64,000 nt of DNA from Alicycliphilus denitrificans K601. GTDB taxonomy: Bacteria; Pseudomonadota; Gammaproteobacteria; Burkholderiales; Burkholderiaceae_C. Position numbers and translations under genes: made by a program. The first letter of the stretch is position 1. Every line of letters starts with the position of its first letter. Under the pieces are notes generated by a model. It had not been told where the DNA came from. It saw nothing but the letters and a program-made list of their open reading frames with translations, and searched no databases. Shown in pieces: positions 9,945 through 18,635 of this stretch. The stretch spans positions 2,993,001 to 3,057,000 of the forward strand of contig NC_015422.1 in assembly GCF_000204645.1 (NCBI RefSeq), given 5' to 3'.

Positions 9945-10943
9945 TCAATCGGCCTTGATGCCCGCCGCCTTGATCACCTGCGCCCACTTGGCCACCTCGG
10001 CCTTCTGGTAGGCGCCGAGCTCGGCGGGGGTCATGGTGGAGGGGATCATGCCGAAGCTCTTGAGGCGCGCCTGCACCTCGGGCGTGGCGACGATCTTCAT
10101 GATCTCGGCATGCAGCCGGTCCACGATGGCCTTGGGCGTGCCCGCGGGGGCGAACACCGCCTGCCAGGAGCCCATGTCGAAGCCCTTCTGGCCCGCTTCG
10201 GCGATGGTGGGCACGTCGGGCAGCGACTCCAGGCGCCTGGAGCTGGTCACGGCGATGGGGCGCAGCTTGCCGGACTGGATGTGGGGGCCGACGATCAGCG
10301 TGGTGTCGAACATCATGTCCACCTGGCCGCCGATCACGTCCTGCACAGCCGGGCCGCTGCCCTTGTAGGGCACGTGCGTGAACTTCACGCCCGACTGGTA
10401 GGCCAGCAGCTCCAGCGCCATGTGCGGCGATGTGCCCGTGCCCGGCGAGGCCGAGGACAGCCCGCCCGCCGCGGCCTTGGCCTTGCTCGCGGCCAGCACG
10501 TCGGCAAGCGTCTTGTAGGGGCTGGCCGCCGGCACCACCAGCACCAGCGGGCCGGAGCCCAGCATGGCGACGGGCGAGAAGGACTTGACGGGATCGTAGT
10601 CCAGCTTGGCGTACAGGCTCACGTTGATGGCGTGCGAGCTGATGGTGCCGCCGAGGATGGTGTAGCCGTCGGCCGGCGCGCGCGCGGCAAGGGCCGAGCC
10701 TATGCTGCCGCCGGCGCCGCCCTTGTTGTCGATGACCACGGGCGTGCCCAGCGCCTGGCTCAGGGGCTGGGCGATCACGCGCGCCAGGGTGTCGGTGTTG
10801 CCGCCGGGCGGAAAGGGCACCACGTAGGTGATGGCCTTGCCCGTGGGCCAGGGAGCCTGCGCCATGGCGGGCATGGCCTGCGAGCCGCCCAGCAGCGCGG
10901 CGCTGGCGGCGAGGGTGTGGTGGATGAAGGTGCGGCGTTGCAT
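9945..10943 (-). CDS. Bug-family (TctC-like) periplasmic substrate-binding protein
   Basis: 332 residues with an N-terminal signal peptide (MQRRTFIHHTLAASAALLGG, twin-arginine-like RR). The Bug fold is visible in IVPFPPGGNTD, VIDNKGGAGGSIGS and VPYKGSGPAVQDVIGGQVD. Such proteins capture carboxylates in the periplasm for TctAB permeases, but Bug proteins greatly outnumber permeases in Burkholderiales, and none is encoded here. The position between garD and a glucarate-dehydratase-like gene suggests an aldarate or related sugar acid as ligand. The specificity is inferred from context only. Confidence 0.88.
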   Translation of the reverse strand: MQRRTFIHHTLAASAALLGGSQAMPAMAQAPWPTGKAITYVVPFPPGGNTDTLARVIAQPLSQALGTPVVIDNKGGAGGSIGSALAARAPADGYTILGGTISSHAINVSLYAKLDYDPVKSFSPVAMLGSGPLVLVVPAASPYKTLADVLAASKAKAAAGGLSSASPGTGTSPHMALELLAYQSGVKFTHVPYKGSGPAVQDVIGGQVDMMFDTTLIVGPHIQSGKLRPIAVTSSRRLESLPDVPTIAEAGQKGFDMGSWQAVFAPAGTPKAIVDRLHAEIMKIVATPEVQARLKSFGMIPSTMTPAELGAYQKAEVAKWAQVIKAAGIKAD

Positions 10944-10967
10944 GGTGGGTCGTCTCCTGGAGAAAGC

Positions 10968-12263
10968 TCAAAAGCGGGGCTGCCGGCCGGTGAAGGCCGG
11001 GTCGTACTTGCGCATCTGCGCGAGGTCGTCGCGGTTGCGGATGCCGCAGCGCAGGTAGTTGTCGTGCAGGCGGGCAAGCGCCTCGCGCTCCAGCGTCACG
11101 CCCAGGCCTGGCGCGGTGGGCACGCGCAGGCTGCCCTGCTCGAAGCGCAGGCGGCCGCCCTCGACGACCTCCTCGTCCTGCCAGGGGTAGTGCGTGTCGC
11201 AGGCATAGGTGAGCAGCGGCACGCTGGCGCACAGGTGCGCCATGGCCACCAGGCTGATACCCAGGTGCGAGTTGCTGTGCATGGACAGGCCCAGGTCGAA
11301 GGTCTTGCACAGCGTGGACAGGCGCTGCGTGGCGCGCAGACCGCCCCAGTAGTGGTGGTCGCTCAGCACGATCTTCACGGGGCAGCCCATCTCGGCGTTG
11401 CGGCGGAACTCGGCGAAGTCGGTGACGACCATGTTGGTCGCCAGCGGCACGTCGCACTCGCGCGCCACGGCGGCCATGCCGTCCAGGCCCGGGGCCGGGT
11501 CTTCGTAGTACTCCAGCACGCCGCGCAGCTGCCGCACGATCTTCAGGCTGGTCTCCACCGTCCAGTTGCCGTTGGGGTCTATGCGCAGCGGCGTGCCCGG
11601 AAAGGCCTCGGCCAGTGCCAGGATGCCCGCGGCCTCCTGCCCGGGCGGCAGGGCCCCGGCCTTGAGCTTGATGCTCTGGAAGCCGTACTGCCCGATCATG
11701 CGCCGCGCCTGGGCCACGAGCTGCTCGGGCGTGAGCGCCTCGCCCCAGGCGTCGGGCGCATAGGGCTTGTCGATGTGCTCCGCGTACTTGTAGAACAGGT
11801 AGGCCGAGAAGGGCACGGCCTCGCGCGCCGCGCCGCCCAGCAGATCGACCACCGGCGCCCGGGCCAGCTGGCCCTGCAGGTCGAGCATGGCCACCTCGAA
11901 CGCGCTGACCACCTTGGCCACCGTCTTGGAGACATGGGTGCCCGGCGCCAGCGACACCTGCCGGCCCAGGAATTCCGAGGCCGTCTGCGCGGGCGGCGCA
12001 ACCAGGGCCGCGACGCGGCGCTCCATCTCGTTGAGAGCCCAGGGCGAGAGCCCTTGCAGCGCCGGCGCGGCCTTGGCCAGCGCATCCAGCATGGGCTGGT
12101 CGCCATAGCTCTCGTTGATGCCGACCAGGCCCGAGGCCGTCTCGATCTCGATGATGGAGCGCAGCGCCCAGGGCTCGTGGATGCCCGCCGCGTTGAGCAG
12201 CGGCGGGTCGCGGAAGGCAATGGGCGTGATGCGGATGTGGCGGATCGCGTGGGAGGTTGTCAT
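10968..12263 (-). CDS. glucarate dehydratase-like enolase-superfamily protein
   Basis: 431 residues. Expected catalytic positions of the glucarate dehydratase group are all present: KxK in SIKLKAGAL, Asp in RIDPNGNW, Glu in YEDPAPG, Asn in ATNMVV, Asp in SDHHYW, His in SMHSNSHLG and Asp in CDTHYPW. It should therefore abstract a proton alpha to a carboxylate and dehydrate an acid sugar. It is clearly different from the GudD at 17227 (SDHHYW against ADPHFW, for instance), so it may act on another stereoisomer. First gene of the leftward unit; its ATG is 36 bp from the ATG preferred for the divergent regulator, with an operator between. Confidence 0.8.
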   Translation of the reverse strand: MTTSHAIRHIRITPIAFRDPPLLNAAGIHEPWALRSIIEIETASGLVGINESYGDQPMLDALAKAAPALQGLSPWALNEMERRVAALVAPPAQTASEFLGRQVSLAPGTHVSKTVAKVVSAFEVAMLDLQGQLARAPVVDLLGGAAREAVPFSAYLFYKYAEHIDKPYAPDAWGEALTPEQLVAQARRMIGQYGFQSIKLKAGALPPGQEAAGILALAEAFPGTPLRIDPNGNWTVETSLKIVRQLRGVLEYYEDPAPGLDGMAAVARECDVPLATNMVVTDFAEFRRNAEMGCPVKIVLSDHHYWGGLRATQRLSTLCKTFDLGLSMHSNSHLGISLVAMAHLCASVPLLTYACDTHYPWQDEEVVEGGRLRFEQGSLRVPTAPGLGVTLEREALARLHDNYLRCGIRNRDDLAQMRKYDPAFTGRQPRF

Positions 12264-12269
12264 GAAGTA

Positions 12270-12291
12270 TGTCGTCTGATGACTTGCAACA
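12270..12291. promoter_or_regulatory. operator of the FadR-type regulator, site 1
   Basis: A 22-bp site, TGTCGTCTG then ATGA then CTTGCAACA, in the gap between the dehydratase paralogue and the regulator. Sixteen of 22 positions equal those of the site at 13153-13174. The core is an interrupted dyad, as expected for FadR-subfamily GntR dimers. It would control both divergent transcripts. Confidence 0.65.
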
Positions 12292-12298
12292 GATTATC

Positions 12299-13102
12299 AT
12301 GGCGGACATGAACACCCCATCCACGGGATTACCCGAATCCCCCTCCTCCACGGCCACGCCCACCCCTTCGCTGCGCGGCCGGGCCGGCCGTGGCGGGGGG
12401 CGCAGCCTGGCGAACCTGCTGTCCGAAGAATTCGAGAACAAGATCCGCCAGGGCCTGCTGCGCGAAGGGGACAAGCTGCCCACCGAGTCCGAGCTGGTGC
12501 GGGACTACGACGTGAGCCGCACCGTCGTGCGCGAAGCCCTGTCCAAGCTGCAGGCCGCGGGCCTGGTGGAGACGCGCCACGGCATAGGCACCTTCGTGCT
12601 GCCCGCGCGGGACGGCGCGGGCCTGACCCTCGACGCGCGCGAGCTGAGCGAGTCGGTGGACGTGCTGGCCGTGCTGGAGCTGCGCATCAGCCTGGAGACC
12701 GAGGCCGCCGGCCTGGCCGCGCAGCGCCGCAGCAGCGAGCACCTGCAGGCCCTGCGCGACGCGCTGCAGGCCTTCGAGCGCCACGCGGCCAGCGGCGGCG
12801 ACACCGTCACGCACGACCTGGCGTTCCACCTGGGCATCGCCCAGGCCACGGGCAACCGGTATTTCAGGGACATCCTGGCGCACTTCGGCGCCCTGCTGGT
12901 CCCGCGCACGCGCATCACCTCGCTGCAGGCGCCCACGCACGCCCCCGACTACCTGCGCCGCGTGAACCGAGAGCACGAGGAGATCTACAACGCCATCGAG
13001 CGCCAGGACGCCGACTCGGCCCGCGCGGCCATGCGCATCCACCTGACCAACTCGCGCGAGCGGCTGCGGCTGGCGCAGCGCGCGAGCGCGCCCCGTACCT
13101 GA
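12299..13102 (+). CDS. FadR-subfamily (FCD) GntR regulator of the aldarate locus
   Basis: 267 residues from ATG at 12299. An ATG at 12269 would place the operator inside the coding region, and one at 12308 is also possible. After a low-complexity Pro/Ser/Gly lead comes a winged helix (residues about 35-105: GDKLPTESELVRDYDVSRTVVREAL), then the helical FCD ligand domain with the metal-binding His/Asp pattern (HDLAFHLGIAQATGN). It lies centrally and divergently in the sugar-acid locus, with matching operators on both sides. It is probably a repressor released by an aldarate or its dehydration product. Confidence 0.85.
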   Translation: MADMNTPSTGLPESPSSTATPTPSLRGRAGRGGGRSLANLLSEEFENKIRQGLLREGDKLPTESELVRDYDVSRTVVREALSKLQAAGLVETRHGIGTFVLPARDGAGLTLDARELSESVDVLAVLELRISLETEAAGLAAQRRSSEHLQALRDALQAFERHAASGGDTVTHDLAFHLGIAQATGNRYFRDILAHFGALLVPRTRITSLQAPTHAPDYLRRVNREHEEIYNAIERQDADSARAAMRIHLTNSRERLRLAQRASAPRT

Positions 13103-13152
13103 ACGGGCCCTGCGCCGCGCTGGCGGAAATACCGCTTGCATCACTCGCCGTA

Positions 13153-13174
13153 TGTTGTATGATGACATATAACA
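13153..13174. promoter_or_regulatory. operator of the FadR-type regulator, site 2
   Basis: A 22-bp near-perfect dyad: TGTTGTATG (13153-13161), ATGA, CATATAACA (13166-13174). The arms pair at eight of nine positions. It lies just upstream of the ribosome site of the Bug gene at 13195 and matches the site at 12270-12291, so the rightward catabolic operon should answer to the same regulator. Confidence 0.75.
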
Positions 13175-13194
13175 AATCACAGGAGACACACCGC

Positions 13195-14181
13195 ATGCCC
13201 CAGCACCCCCTCACCCGCCGCGCCGCCGCCATCGCCCTCGCCGGCCTGTGCGCCGCCGCGCTGCCCCTTGGCGCCCAGGCCGCCGGCCAGTGGCCCAGCC
13301 GCCCCCTGAAGATCGTCGTGCCCTACCCGCCGGGCGGCAGCTCGGACATCATCGCGCGCTCCATCAGCCAGCACCTGTCGGAAGCGCTCGGGCAGCCGGT
13401 GATCGTGGACAACAAGCCCGGCGCCAACGGCAACCTGGGCGCCGACTTCGTGGCCAAGGCCGCGCCCGACGGCTACACCCTGCTGCTGTGCGACCTGGGC
13501 GCGCTGGCCATCAGCCCCTCGGTCTACACCCGGCTCGCGTTCGACCCGTCCAAGGACCTGCGCGGCACGGCCATGCTGGCCTACTCGCCCCACCTGCTGG
13601 TGGTCCATCCCTCGGTGAAGGCGAACAACCTCAAGGAGCTGGTGGAGCTGTCCAAGACCAGCGACCTGAACTTCGCCGTCACCGCCACGGGCAGCGCGCC
13701 GCACCTGGCCGGCGTGGAGCTGGCCCGCGCCACGGGCGCCAAGTGGGTCTACGTGCCCTACAAGGGCGGCGTGCAGTCGGTGCAGGACACGGTGGCCGGC
13801 CAGACCCAGGTGCTCATGAACGGCATGCTGGCCACCTACCCCCACGTGCAGAGCGGCAAGCTCAAGCTGCTGGGCGTGTCCAAGCGCGAGCGCATGCCGC
13901 TGATCGGCAGCGTACCCACCATCGCCGAGCAGGGCGTGCCCGGCTACGAGACCGGCACCTGGCAAGGCGTGATGCTGCCCGCGGGCACGCCGCCAGCCAT
14001 CGTCAAACGCCTCGGCGAAACGCTGGTCGCCGCCATCCGCAACCCCGAGGTGCGCGCGCGCCTGGCCGGCCAGGGCGCCGAGGTGGTGACCATGTCGCCC
14101 GCCGAGGTGGACAGGTTCTTCGCCGCCGAGCGCGCCCGCTGGTCCAAGGTGGTGCAGCAGGAAAAGCTGCAGCTCGACTGA
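13195..14181 (+). CDS. Bug-family (TctC-like) periplasmic substrate-binding protein
   Basis: 328 residues from ATG at 13195 (AGGAGA at 13181-13186). The signal peptide [20 protein letters not shown] has a twin-arginine-like RR. Family blocks are [39 protein letters not shown] and [13 protein letters not shown]. It opens the rightward operon directly after an operator, ahead of 5-dehydro-4-deoxyglucarate dehydratase. The ligand is probably glucarate or galactarate, by context. No tctA or tctB membrane gene is present in the window. Confidence 0.88.
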   Translation: MPQHPLTRRAAAIALAGLCAAALPLGAQAAGQWPSRPLKIVVPYPPGGSSDIIARSISQHLSEALGQPVIVDNKPGANGNLGADFVAKAAPDGYTLLLCDLGALAISPSVYTRLAFDPSKDLRGTAMLAYSPHLLVVHPSVKANNLKELVELSKTSDLNFAVTATGSAPHLAGVELARATGAKWVYVPYKGGVQSVQDTVAGQTQVLMNGMLATYPHVQSGKLKLLGVSKRERMPLIGSVPTIAEQGVPGYETGTWQGVMLPAGTPPAIVKRLGETLVAAIRNPEVRARLAGQGAEVVTMSPAEVDRFFAAERARWSKVVQQEKLQLD

Positions 14182-14252
14182 CGCCTCATCCACGCATCCA
14201 TTTCCCCCATCGCCCCAACCCGCCGCGCAGCGGCCCCGAAAGAAAGACCGAC

Positions 14253-15164
14253 ATGACTCCCCAAGACCTCAAGAACGTGATGGGCTCCGGCCTGCTGTCG
14301 TTCCCCATCACCGACTTCGATGCCAACGGCGACTTCGATGCCAAGAGCTATGCCGCGCGCCTGGAATGGCTCGCCCCCTTCGGCGCCAGCGCCCTGTTCG
14401 CCGCGGGCGGCACGGGCGAGTACTTCTCGCTCACGGCCGGCGAGTACCCCGCCATCATCCGCACCGCGGTGGACACCTGCCGGGGCAAGGTGCCCATCAT
14501 CGCCGGCGCGGGCGGCCCCACGCGCTTCGCCATCGAATGCGCCCAGGCGGCGGAGAAGGCCGGCGCGCACGGTATCCTGCTCATGCCGCACTACATGACC
14601 GAGGCCAGCCAGGAAGGCCTGGCCGCGCACGTGGAGGCCGTGTGCAAGAGCGTGGACTTCGGCGTGATCATCTACAACCGCGGCGTGAGCCGCTACACGC
14701 CCGAAACCGTGGCGCGCCTGTGCGAGCGCAACCCGAACCTGGTGGGCTTCAAGGACGGCGTGGGCGACATCGAGGGCATGGCCAGCATGTTCCTCGCCAT
14801 GGGCGACCGCCTGGCCTACCTGGGCGGCCTGCCCACGGCCGAGGTCTACGCCGCGGCCTACAAGGCGCTGGGCACGCCCGTGTACTCGTCGGCCGTGTTC
14901 AACTTCATCCCCAGGACGGCCATGCGCTTCTACGAGGCCGTGAAGAACGACGACCAGGCCACCCAGCACCAGCTGCTCAAGGACTTCTTCATGCCCTACC
15001 TGAAGATCCGCAACCGCAGCGCGGGCTACGCCGTGAGCATCATCAAGGCGGGCGCGCGCATCGTGGGCCACCCCGCGGGCCCGGTGCGCCCGCCGCTGGC
15101 CGACCTGCAGCCCGACGAGGTCGAGATGCTGGCCGCGCTGATCCGCAAGGTCGAGCAGGCCTGA
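14253..15164 (+). CDS. kdgD: 5-dehydro-4-deoxyglucarate dehydratase
   Basis: 303 residues, DHDPS/aldolase-class TIM barrel. The Schiff-base lysine is in [10 protein letters not shown] near residue 167 and the partner tyrosine in [10 protein letters not shown] near 140. The loop GGTGEYFSL near residue 53 replaces the GTTGE seen in DHDPS and is typical of KdgD. The enzyme converts 5-dehydro-4-deoxy-D-glucarate to 2-oxoglutarate semialdehyde with loss of CO2 and water. Its substrate is the product of both GudD and GarD encoded here. The following Bug gene starts 73 bp later. Confidence 0.9.
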   Translation: MTPQDLKNVMGSGLLSFPITDFDANGDFDAKSYAARLEWLAPFGASALFAAGGTGEYFSLTAGEYPAIIRTAVDTCRGKVPIIAGAGGPTRFAIECAQAAEKAGAHGILLMPHYMTEASQEGLAAHVEAVCKSVDFGVIIYNRGVSRYTPETVARLCERNPNLVGFKDGVGDIEGMASMFLAMGDRLAYLGGLPTAEVYAAAYKALGTPVYSSAVFNFIPRTAMRFYEAVKNDDQATQHQLLKDFFMPYLKIRNRSAGYAVSIIKAGARIVGHPAGPVRPPLADLQPDEVEMLAALIRKVEQA

Positions 15165-15237
15165 CGGACCCGGTCCCGCACCGCGAGCGGCGGCGGGGCC
15201 ACCTTCATCGCACACGAACTACACAAGGAGCAGACCA

Positions 15238-16191
15238 ATGAAGAAGATCCTCCTGGCCCTCACGGCCAGCGTGGCCCTGTCCGCCGCGGCCGCGTGGCCC
15301 GAGAAGAGCGTGAACGTCATCGTGCCCTTCCCGGCGGGCGGCTCCACCGACACCATCGCCCGCGCCATGGCGCAGCACATGGGCGAAAAACTCGGCCAGC
15401 CCTTCGTGGTGGACAACCGCCCCGGCGCCACGGGCACCATAGGCGCCACCGCGGTCAAGCGCGCCGCGCCCGACGGCTATACGCTGCTGGTGGCATCGCT
15501 CGGCCCCTTCGTGATCGCGCCGCACCTGGTGAAGAACATCCCGTACGACGCGGTGAAGGACTTCGACTACATCAGCCTGCCCGTGCAGGCGCCGAACGTG
15601 CTCGTGGCCTCGCCCGCGCAGAAGGCGCGCACCGTGGCCGATGTGATCGCCGCGCTCAAGGCCCAGCCCGGCAAGATCAGCTTCGCCAGCTCGGGCAACG
15701 GCTCGTCGGACCACCTTTCGGCCGAGCTGTTCTGGCAGCAGAGCGGCACCTCGGGCCTGCACATCCCCTACAAGGGCGGCGCGCCGGCCATCAACGACCT
15801 GCTGGGCGGCCAGGTGGACTTCTCGTTCCAGAACGTGAACGCCGTGCTGCCGCACATCCGCGCCGGCAAGCTGCATGCCATCGCCGTCACCGGCGACCGG
15901 CGCTCGCCCGTGCTGCCCGACGTGCCCACGCTGGCCGAGGCCGGCGTGAAGGGCGCCGAGATCTATTCCTGGCAGGGCCTGGCCGCCCCCAGGGGCCTGC
16001 CCGCCGAGGTGAAGAAGAAGCTGGCCGACGCCGCCATCCAGGCCATCAGCGAGCCGGCGCTGAAGAAGCGCCTGACCGAGCAGGGCATGGAGATCGTGGC
16101 CAACACGCCCGAGGAGTTCGCGGCCTTCCAGGCGCGCGAGTACGCGCGCTGGAAGACGCTGATCGAGGCCCGCAGGATCACGGCGGACTGA
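15238..16191 (+). CDS. Bug-family (TctC-like) periplasmic substrate-binding protein
   Basis: 317 residues. A short Sec signal (MKKILLALTASVALSAAAA) precedes NVIVPFPAGGSTDT, VDNRPGATGTIGA and HIPYKGGAPAINDLLGGQVD, all standard for Bug proteins. A good ribosome site, AAGGAG, lies at 15224-15229. Third Bug protein of the aldarate locus, second of the rightward operon. Having two receptors in one operon suggests different ligands (glucarate and galactarate, or uronates), but this is inference. Confidence 0.88.
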   Translation: MKKILLALTASVALSAAAAWPEKSVNVIVPFPAGGSTDTIARAMAQHMGEKLGQPFVVDNRPGATGTIGATAVKRAAPDGYTLLVASLGPFVIAPHLVKNIPYDAVKDFDYISLPVQAPNVLVASPAQKARTVADVIAALKAQPGKISFASSGNGSSDHLSAELFWQQSGTSGLHIPYKGGAPAINDLLGGQVDFSFQNVNAVLPHIRAGKLHAIAVTGDRRSPVLPDVPTLAEAGVKGAEIYSWQGLAAPRGLPAEVKKKLADAAIQAISEPALKKRLTEQGMEIVANTPEEFAAFQAREYARWKTLIEARRITAD

Positions 16192-16202
16192 CCCACGCCC
16201 CC

Positions 16203-17195
16203 ATGACGCAACGCCCTCCCCGCATCCTCCAGTACGGCCGGATGCCCCTGCCCGCGCTCGACCGTGAACTGGCCGAGCGCTACGACGTGGCCGTGCTCAG
16301 CGAGCAGGCCGACCCCGCCCGCTTCCTCGCCGGGCACGGCGCCACGTTCGACTGCGTGGTCACCTCCGCCGCCATGGGCCTGCCCGCCCACGTGGTCGAT
16401 GCCCTGCCCCACCTCAGGTACGTGAGCAGCTTCGGTGTGGGTTTCGACGCGCTGGACCGGCAGGCGCTGCTGCGCCGCGGCGCGCGCGTGGGCTACACCC
16501 CCGGCGTGCTCGACGACTGCGTGGCCGACATGGCCTTCGCCCTGCTGCTCGACGCGGCGCGCGGCCTGTCCGCGGCCGACCGCTTCGTGCGCCGCGGCGG
16601 CTGGAGCCGCCAGCGTTTCGGCATACATACACGCGCCAGCGGCAAGCGCCTGGGCATCTTCGGCATGGGCCGCATCGGCAGCGCCGTGGCGCGGCGCGCA
16701 GCCGGCTTCGACATGCAGGTGGCCTACCACAACCGGCGCCCGGTCGAGGGCTCGCCCCACCGGTACCTGCCCTCGCTGCTGGAGCTGGCGCGCTGGGCGG
16801 ACTTCCTGGTCGTCACCACCGCCGGCGGCGAGGGCACGCGCCACCTGGTGAATGCCGAGGTGCTCGACGCGCTGGGCCCGCAGGGCTTCCTGGTCAACGT
16901 GGCGCGCGGCAGCGTGGTTCATGAAGCCGCGCTGGCGGCCGCGCTGCAGGGCGGACGCATCGCCGGCGCGGGCCTGGACGTGTTCGAGGACGAGCCCCGC
17001 CCCCTGCCCGCGCTGCTGGCGCTGGACAACGTGGTGCTGGCGCCGCACATCGCCAGTGGCACGCACGAGACCCGGCGCGCCATGGCCGACCTGGTGCTGG
17101 CGAACCTCGCGCACTGCCTCGCCACCGGCCGCCCCGTGGCCGAGGTGCCCTGGTCCGCCGAGGCCGCCGCTGGCCGGCAGGCGCAGGCCGCCTGA
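16203..17195 (+). CDS. D-isomer-specific 2-hydroxyacid dehydrogenase
   Basis: 330 residues. The substrate domain has [11 protein letters not shown], and the NAD(P) domain has the dinucleotide motif [16 protein letters not shown] near residue 153. Catalytic residues are Arg in NVARGSVV, Glu in VFEDEPRP and His in LAPHIASGT. The family reduces 2-oxoacids such as glyoxylate, hydroxypyruvate or 2-oxogluconate. In this operon it might handle a side product (for example tartronate semialdehyde or hydroxypyruvate), but the specificity cannot be read from sequence. It starts 12 bp after the Bug gene and ends 31 bp before gudD. Confidence 0.85.
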   Translation: MTQRPPRILQYGRMPLPALDRELAERYDVAVLSEQADPARFLAGHGATFDCVVTSAAMGLPAHVVDALPHLRYVSSFGVGFDALDRQALLRRGARVGYTPGVLDDCVADMAFALLLDAARGLSAADRFVRRGGWSRQRFGIHTRASGKRLGIFGMGRIGSAVARRAAGFDMQVAYHNRRPVEGSPHRYLPSLLELARWADFLVVTTAGGEGTRHLVNAEVLDALGPQGFLVNVARGSVVHEAALAAALQGGRIAGAGLDVFEDEPRPLPALLALDNVVLAPHIASGTHETRRAMADLVLANLAHCLATGRPVAEVPWSAEAAAGRQAQAA

Positions 17196-17226
17196 CTTTC
17201 ACCCCCCACTTCCGTTCGCATCCGCC

Positions 17227-18564
17227 ATGACCCAGACACCCACCATCACCGACATCGAAGTCATCCCCGTCGCCGGCCGCGACGGCATGCTGATGAACCT
17301 GAGCGGCGCGCACGCGCCCTTCTTCACGCGCAACGTCGTGCTCATCCACGACAGCGCCGGCCGCACCGGCGTGGGCGAGGTGCCTGGCGGCGAAGGCATA
17401 CGCCAGGCGCTGGAGGACAGCAGGCGCGTGCTCGTCGGCCAGTCCATCGGCCGGCGCCTGCAGTTGCTGCAGCAGGTGCAGAAGAACCTGGAAGGGCGCG
17501 ACGCGGGCGGGCGCGGCCTGCAGACCTTCGACCTGCGCATCGGCGTGCACGCCGTCACGGCCGCGGAATCGGCGCTGCTGGACCTGCTGGGCCAGCACCT
17601 GGGCGTGCCCGTGGCCGCGCTGCTCGGCGAGGGCCAGCAGCGCGAGCGCGTGGAGATGCTGGGCTACCTGTTCTTCGTCGGCCCCAGCGACAGGACCGGC
17701 CTGCCCTACGTGAAGCCCGGCGAGGACAAGAGCGGCAGCGACGACTGGATCCAGGTGCGCCACATGGAGGCCATGACGCCCGAGTCCATCGTGCGCCAGG
17801 CCGAGGCCGCGCACGCGCGCTACGGCTTCAACGATTTCAAGCTCAAGGGCGGCGTGCTCGCGGGCGAGCAGGAGGTCGAGGCCGCCGCCGCCCTGGCCCG
17901 GCGCTTCCCCCAGGCGCGCGTCACGCTGGACCCCAACGGCGGCTGGCTGCTCAAGGACGCGATCCGCCTGATGCGCGACATGCGCGGCGTGCTCGCCTAT
18001 GCCGAGGACCCCTGCGGCGCCGAGGGCGGCTTCTCGGGCCGCGAGGTCATGGCCGAATTCCGCCGCGCCACCGGCCTGCCCACGGCCACCAACATGATCG
18101 CCACCGACTGGCGCCAGATGGTGCATGCGCTCGCGCTGCAGTCGGTGGACATCCCGCTGGCCGACCCGCATTTCTGGACCATGGCCGGCTCGGTGCGCGT
18201 GGGCCAGACCTGCCGCGACTGGGGGCTCACCTGGGGCTCGCACTCCAACAACCACTTCGACATCTCGTTGGCCATGTTCACCCACGTGGCCGCCGCCGTG
18301 CCCGGCAAGGTCACGGCCATCGACACGCACTGGATCTGGCAGGACGGCCAGTTCCTCACCCAGAACCCGCTGCAAATCAAGGGCGGCTTCGTCGAGGTGC
18401 CGCAGGCGCCGGGCCTGGGCGTGACCGTGGACCGCGCAGCGCTCAAGCGCGCCAACGCCCTGTACCAGGAGCATGGCCTGGGCGCGCGCGACGACGCCAT
18501 GGCCATGCAGTCCCTGATCCCGGGCTGGACCTTCGACAACAAGCGCCCCTGCATGGTGCGCTAA
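17227..18564 (+). CDS. gudD: D-glucarate dehydratase
   Basis: 445 residues, normal for GudD of the enolase superfamily. Key residues as in E. coli GudD: KxK in [11 protein letters not shown] (residue about 200-210), Asp in TLDPNGGW, Glu in YAEDPCG, Asn in ATNMIAT, Asp in LADPHFW, His in [10 protein letters not shown] and Asp in AIDTHWIWQ. It dehydrates D-glucarate (and L-idarate) to 5-dehydro-4-deoxyglucarate for KdgD. It is followed by a dispersed repeat and then the semialdehyde dehydrogenase. Confidence 0.94.
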   Translation: MTQTPTITDIEVIPVAGRDGMLMNLSGAHAPFFTRNVVLIHDSAGRTGVGEVPGGEGIRQALEDSRRVLVGQSIGRRLQLLQQVQKNLEGRDAGGRGLQTFDLRIGVHAVTAAESALLDLLGQHLGVPVAALLGEGQQRERVEMLGYLFFVGPSDRTGLPYVKPGEDKSGSDDWIQVRHMEAMTPESIVRQAEAAHARYGFNDFKLKGGVLAGEQEVEAAAALARRFPQARVTLDPNGGWLLKDAIRLMRDMRGVLAYAEDPCGAEGGFSGREVMAEFRRATGLPTATNMIATDWRQMVHALALQSVDIPLADPHFWTMAGSVRVGQTCRDWGLTWGSHSNNHFDISLAMFTHVAAAVPGKVTAIDTHWIWQDGQFLTQNPLQIKGGFVEVPQAPGLGVTVDRAALKRANALYQEHGLGARDDAMAMQSLIPGWTFDNKRPCMVR

Positions 18565-18575
18565 CCAAACTCCCA

Positions 18576-18629
18576 TTTCGATAGCTGCCAGCGCTTGCCC
18601 AGTGGGCGCTGGAGGCCAAAAACCTTCAA
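18576..18629 (+). repeat. dispersed palindromic element, copy 3
   Basis: One of the cleanest copies: TTTCGATAGCTGCCAGCGCT, TGCCCAGTG, GGCGCTGGAGGCCAAAAA, CCTTCAA. The CAGCGC and GGCGCTG arms can fold into a hairpin. It lies inside the operon between gudD and the aldehyde dehydrogenase, ending just before the latter's start. Confidence 0.8.
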
Positions 18630-18635
18630 GACACC

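Noticed and set aside
12269..12298. ATG at 12269 as start of the FadR-type regulator
   Set aside because: It would put the operator inside the gene, and the added residues have no counterpart in the family; starts at 12299 or 12308 are preferred.
16203..17195. Assigning the 2-hydroxyacid dehydrogenase as D-3-phosphoglycerate dehydrogenase
   Set aside because: It lacks the ACT domain and lies in a catabolic operon; only the broad family can be supported.
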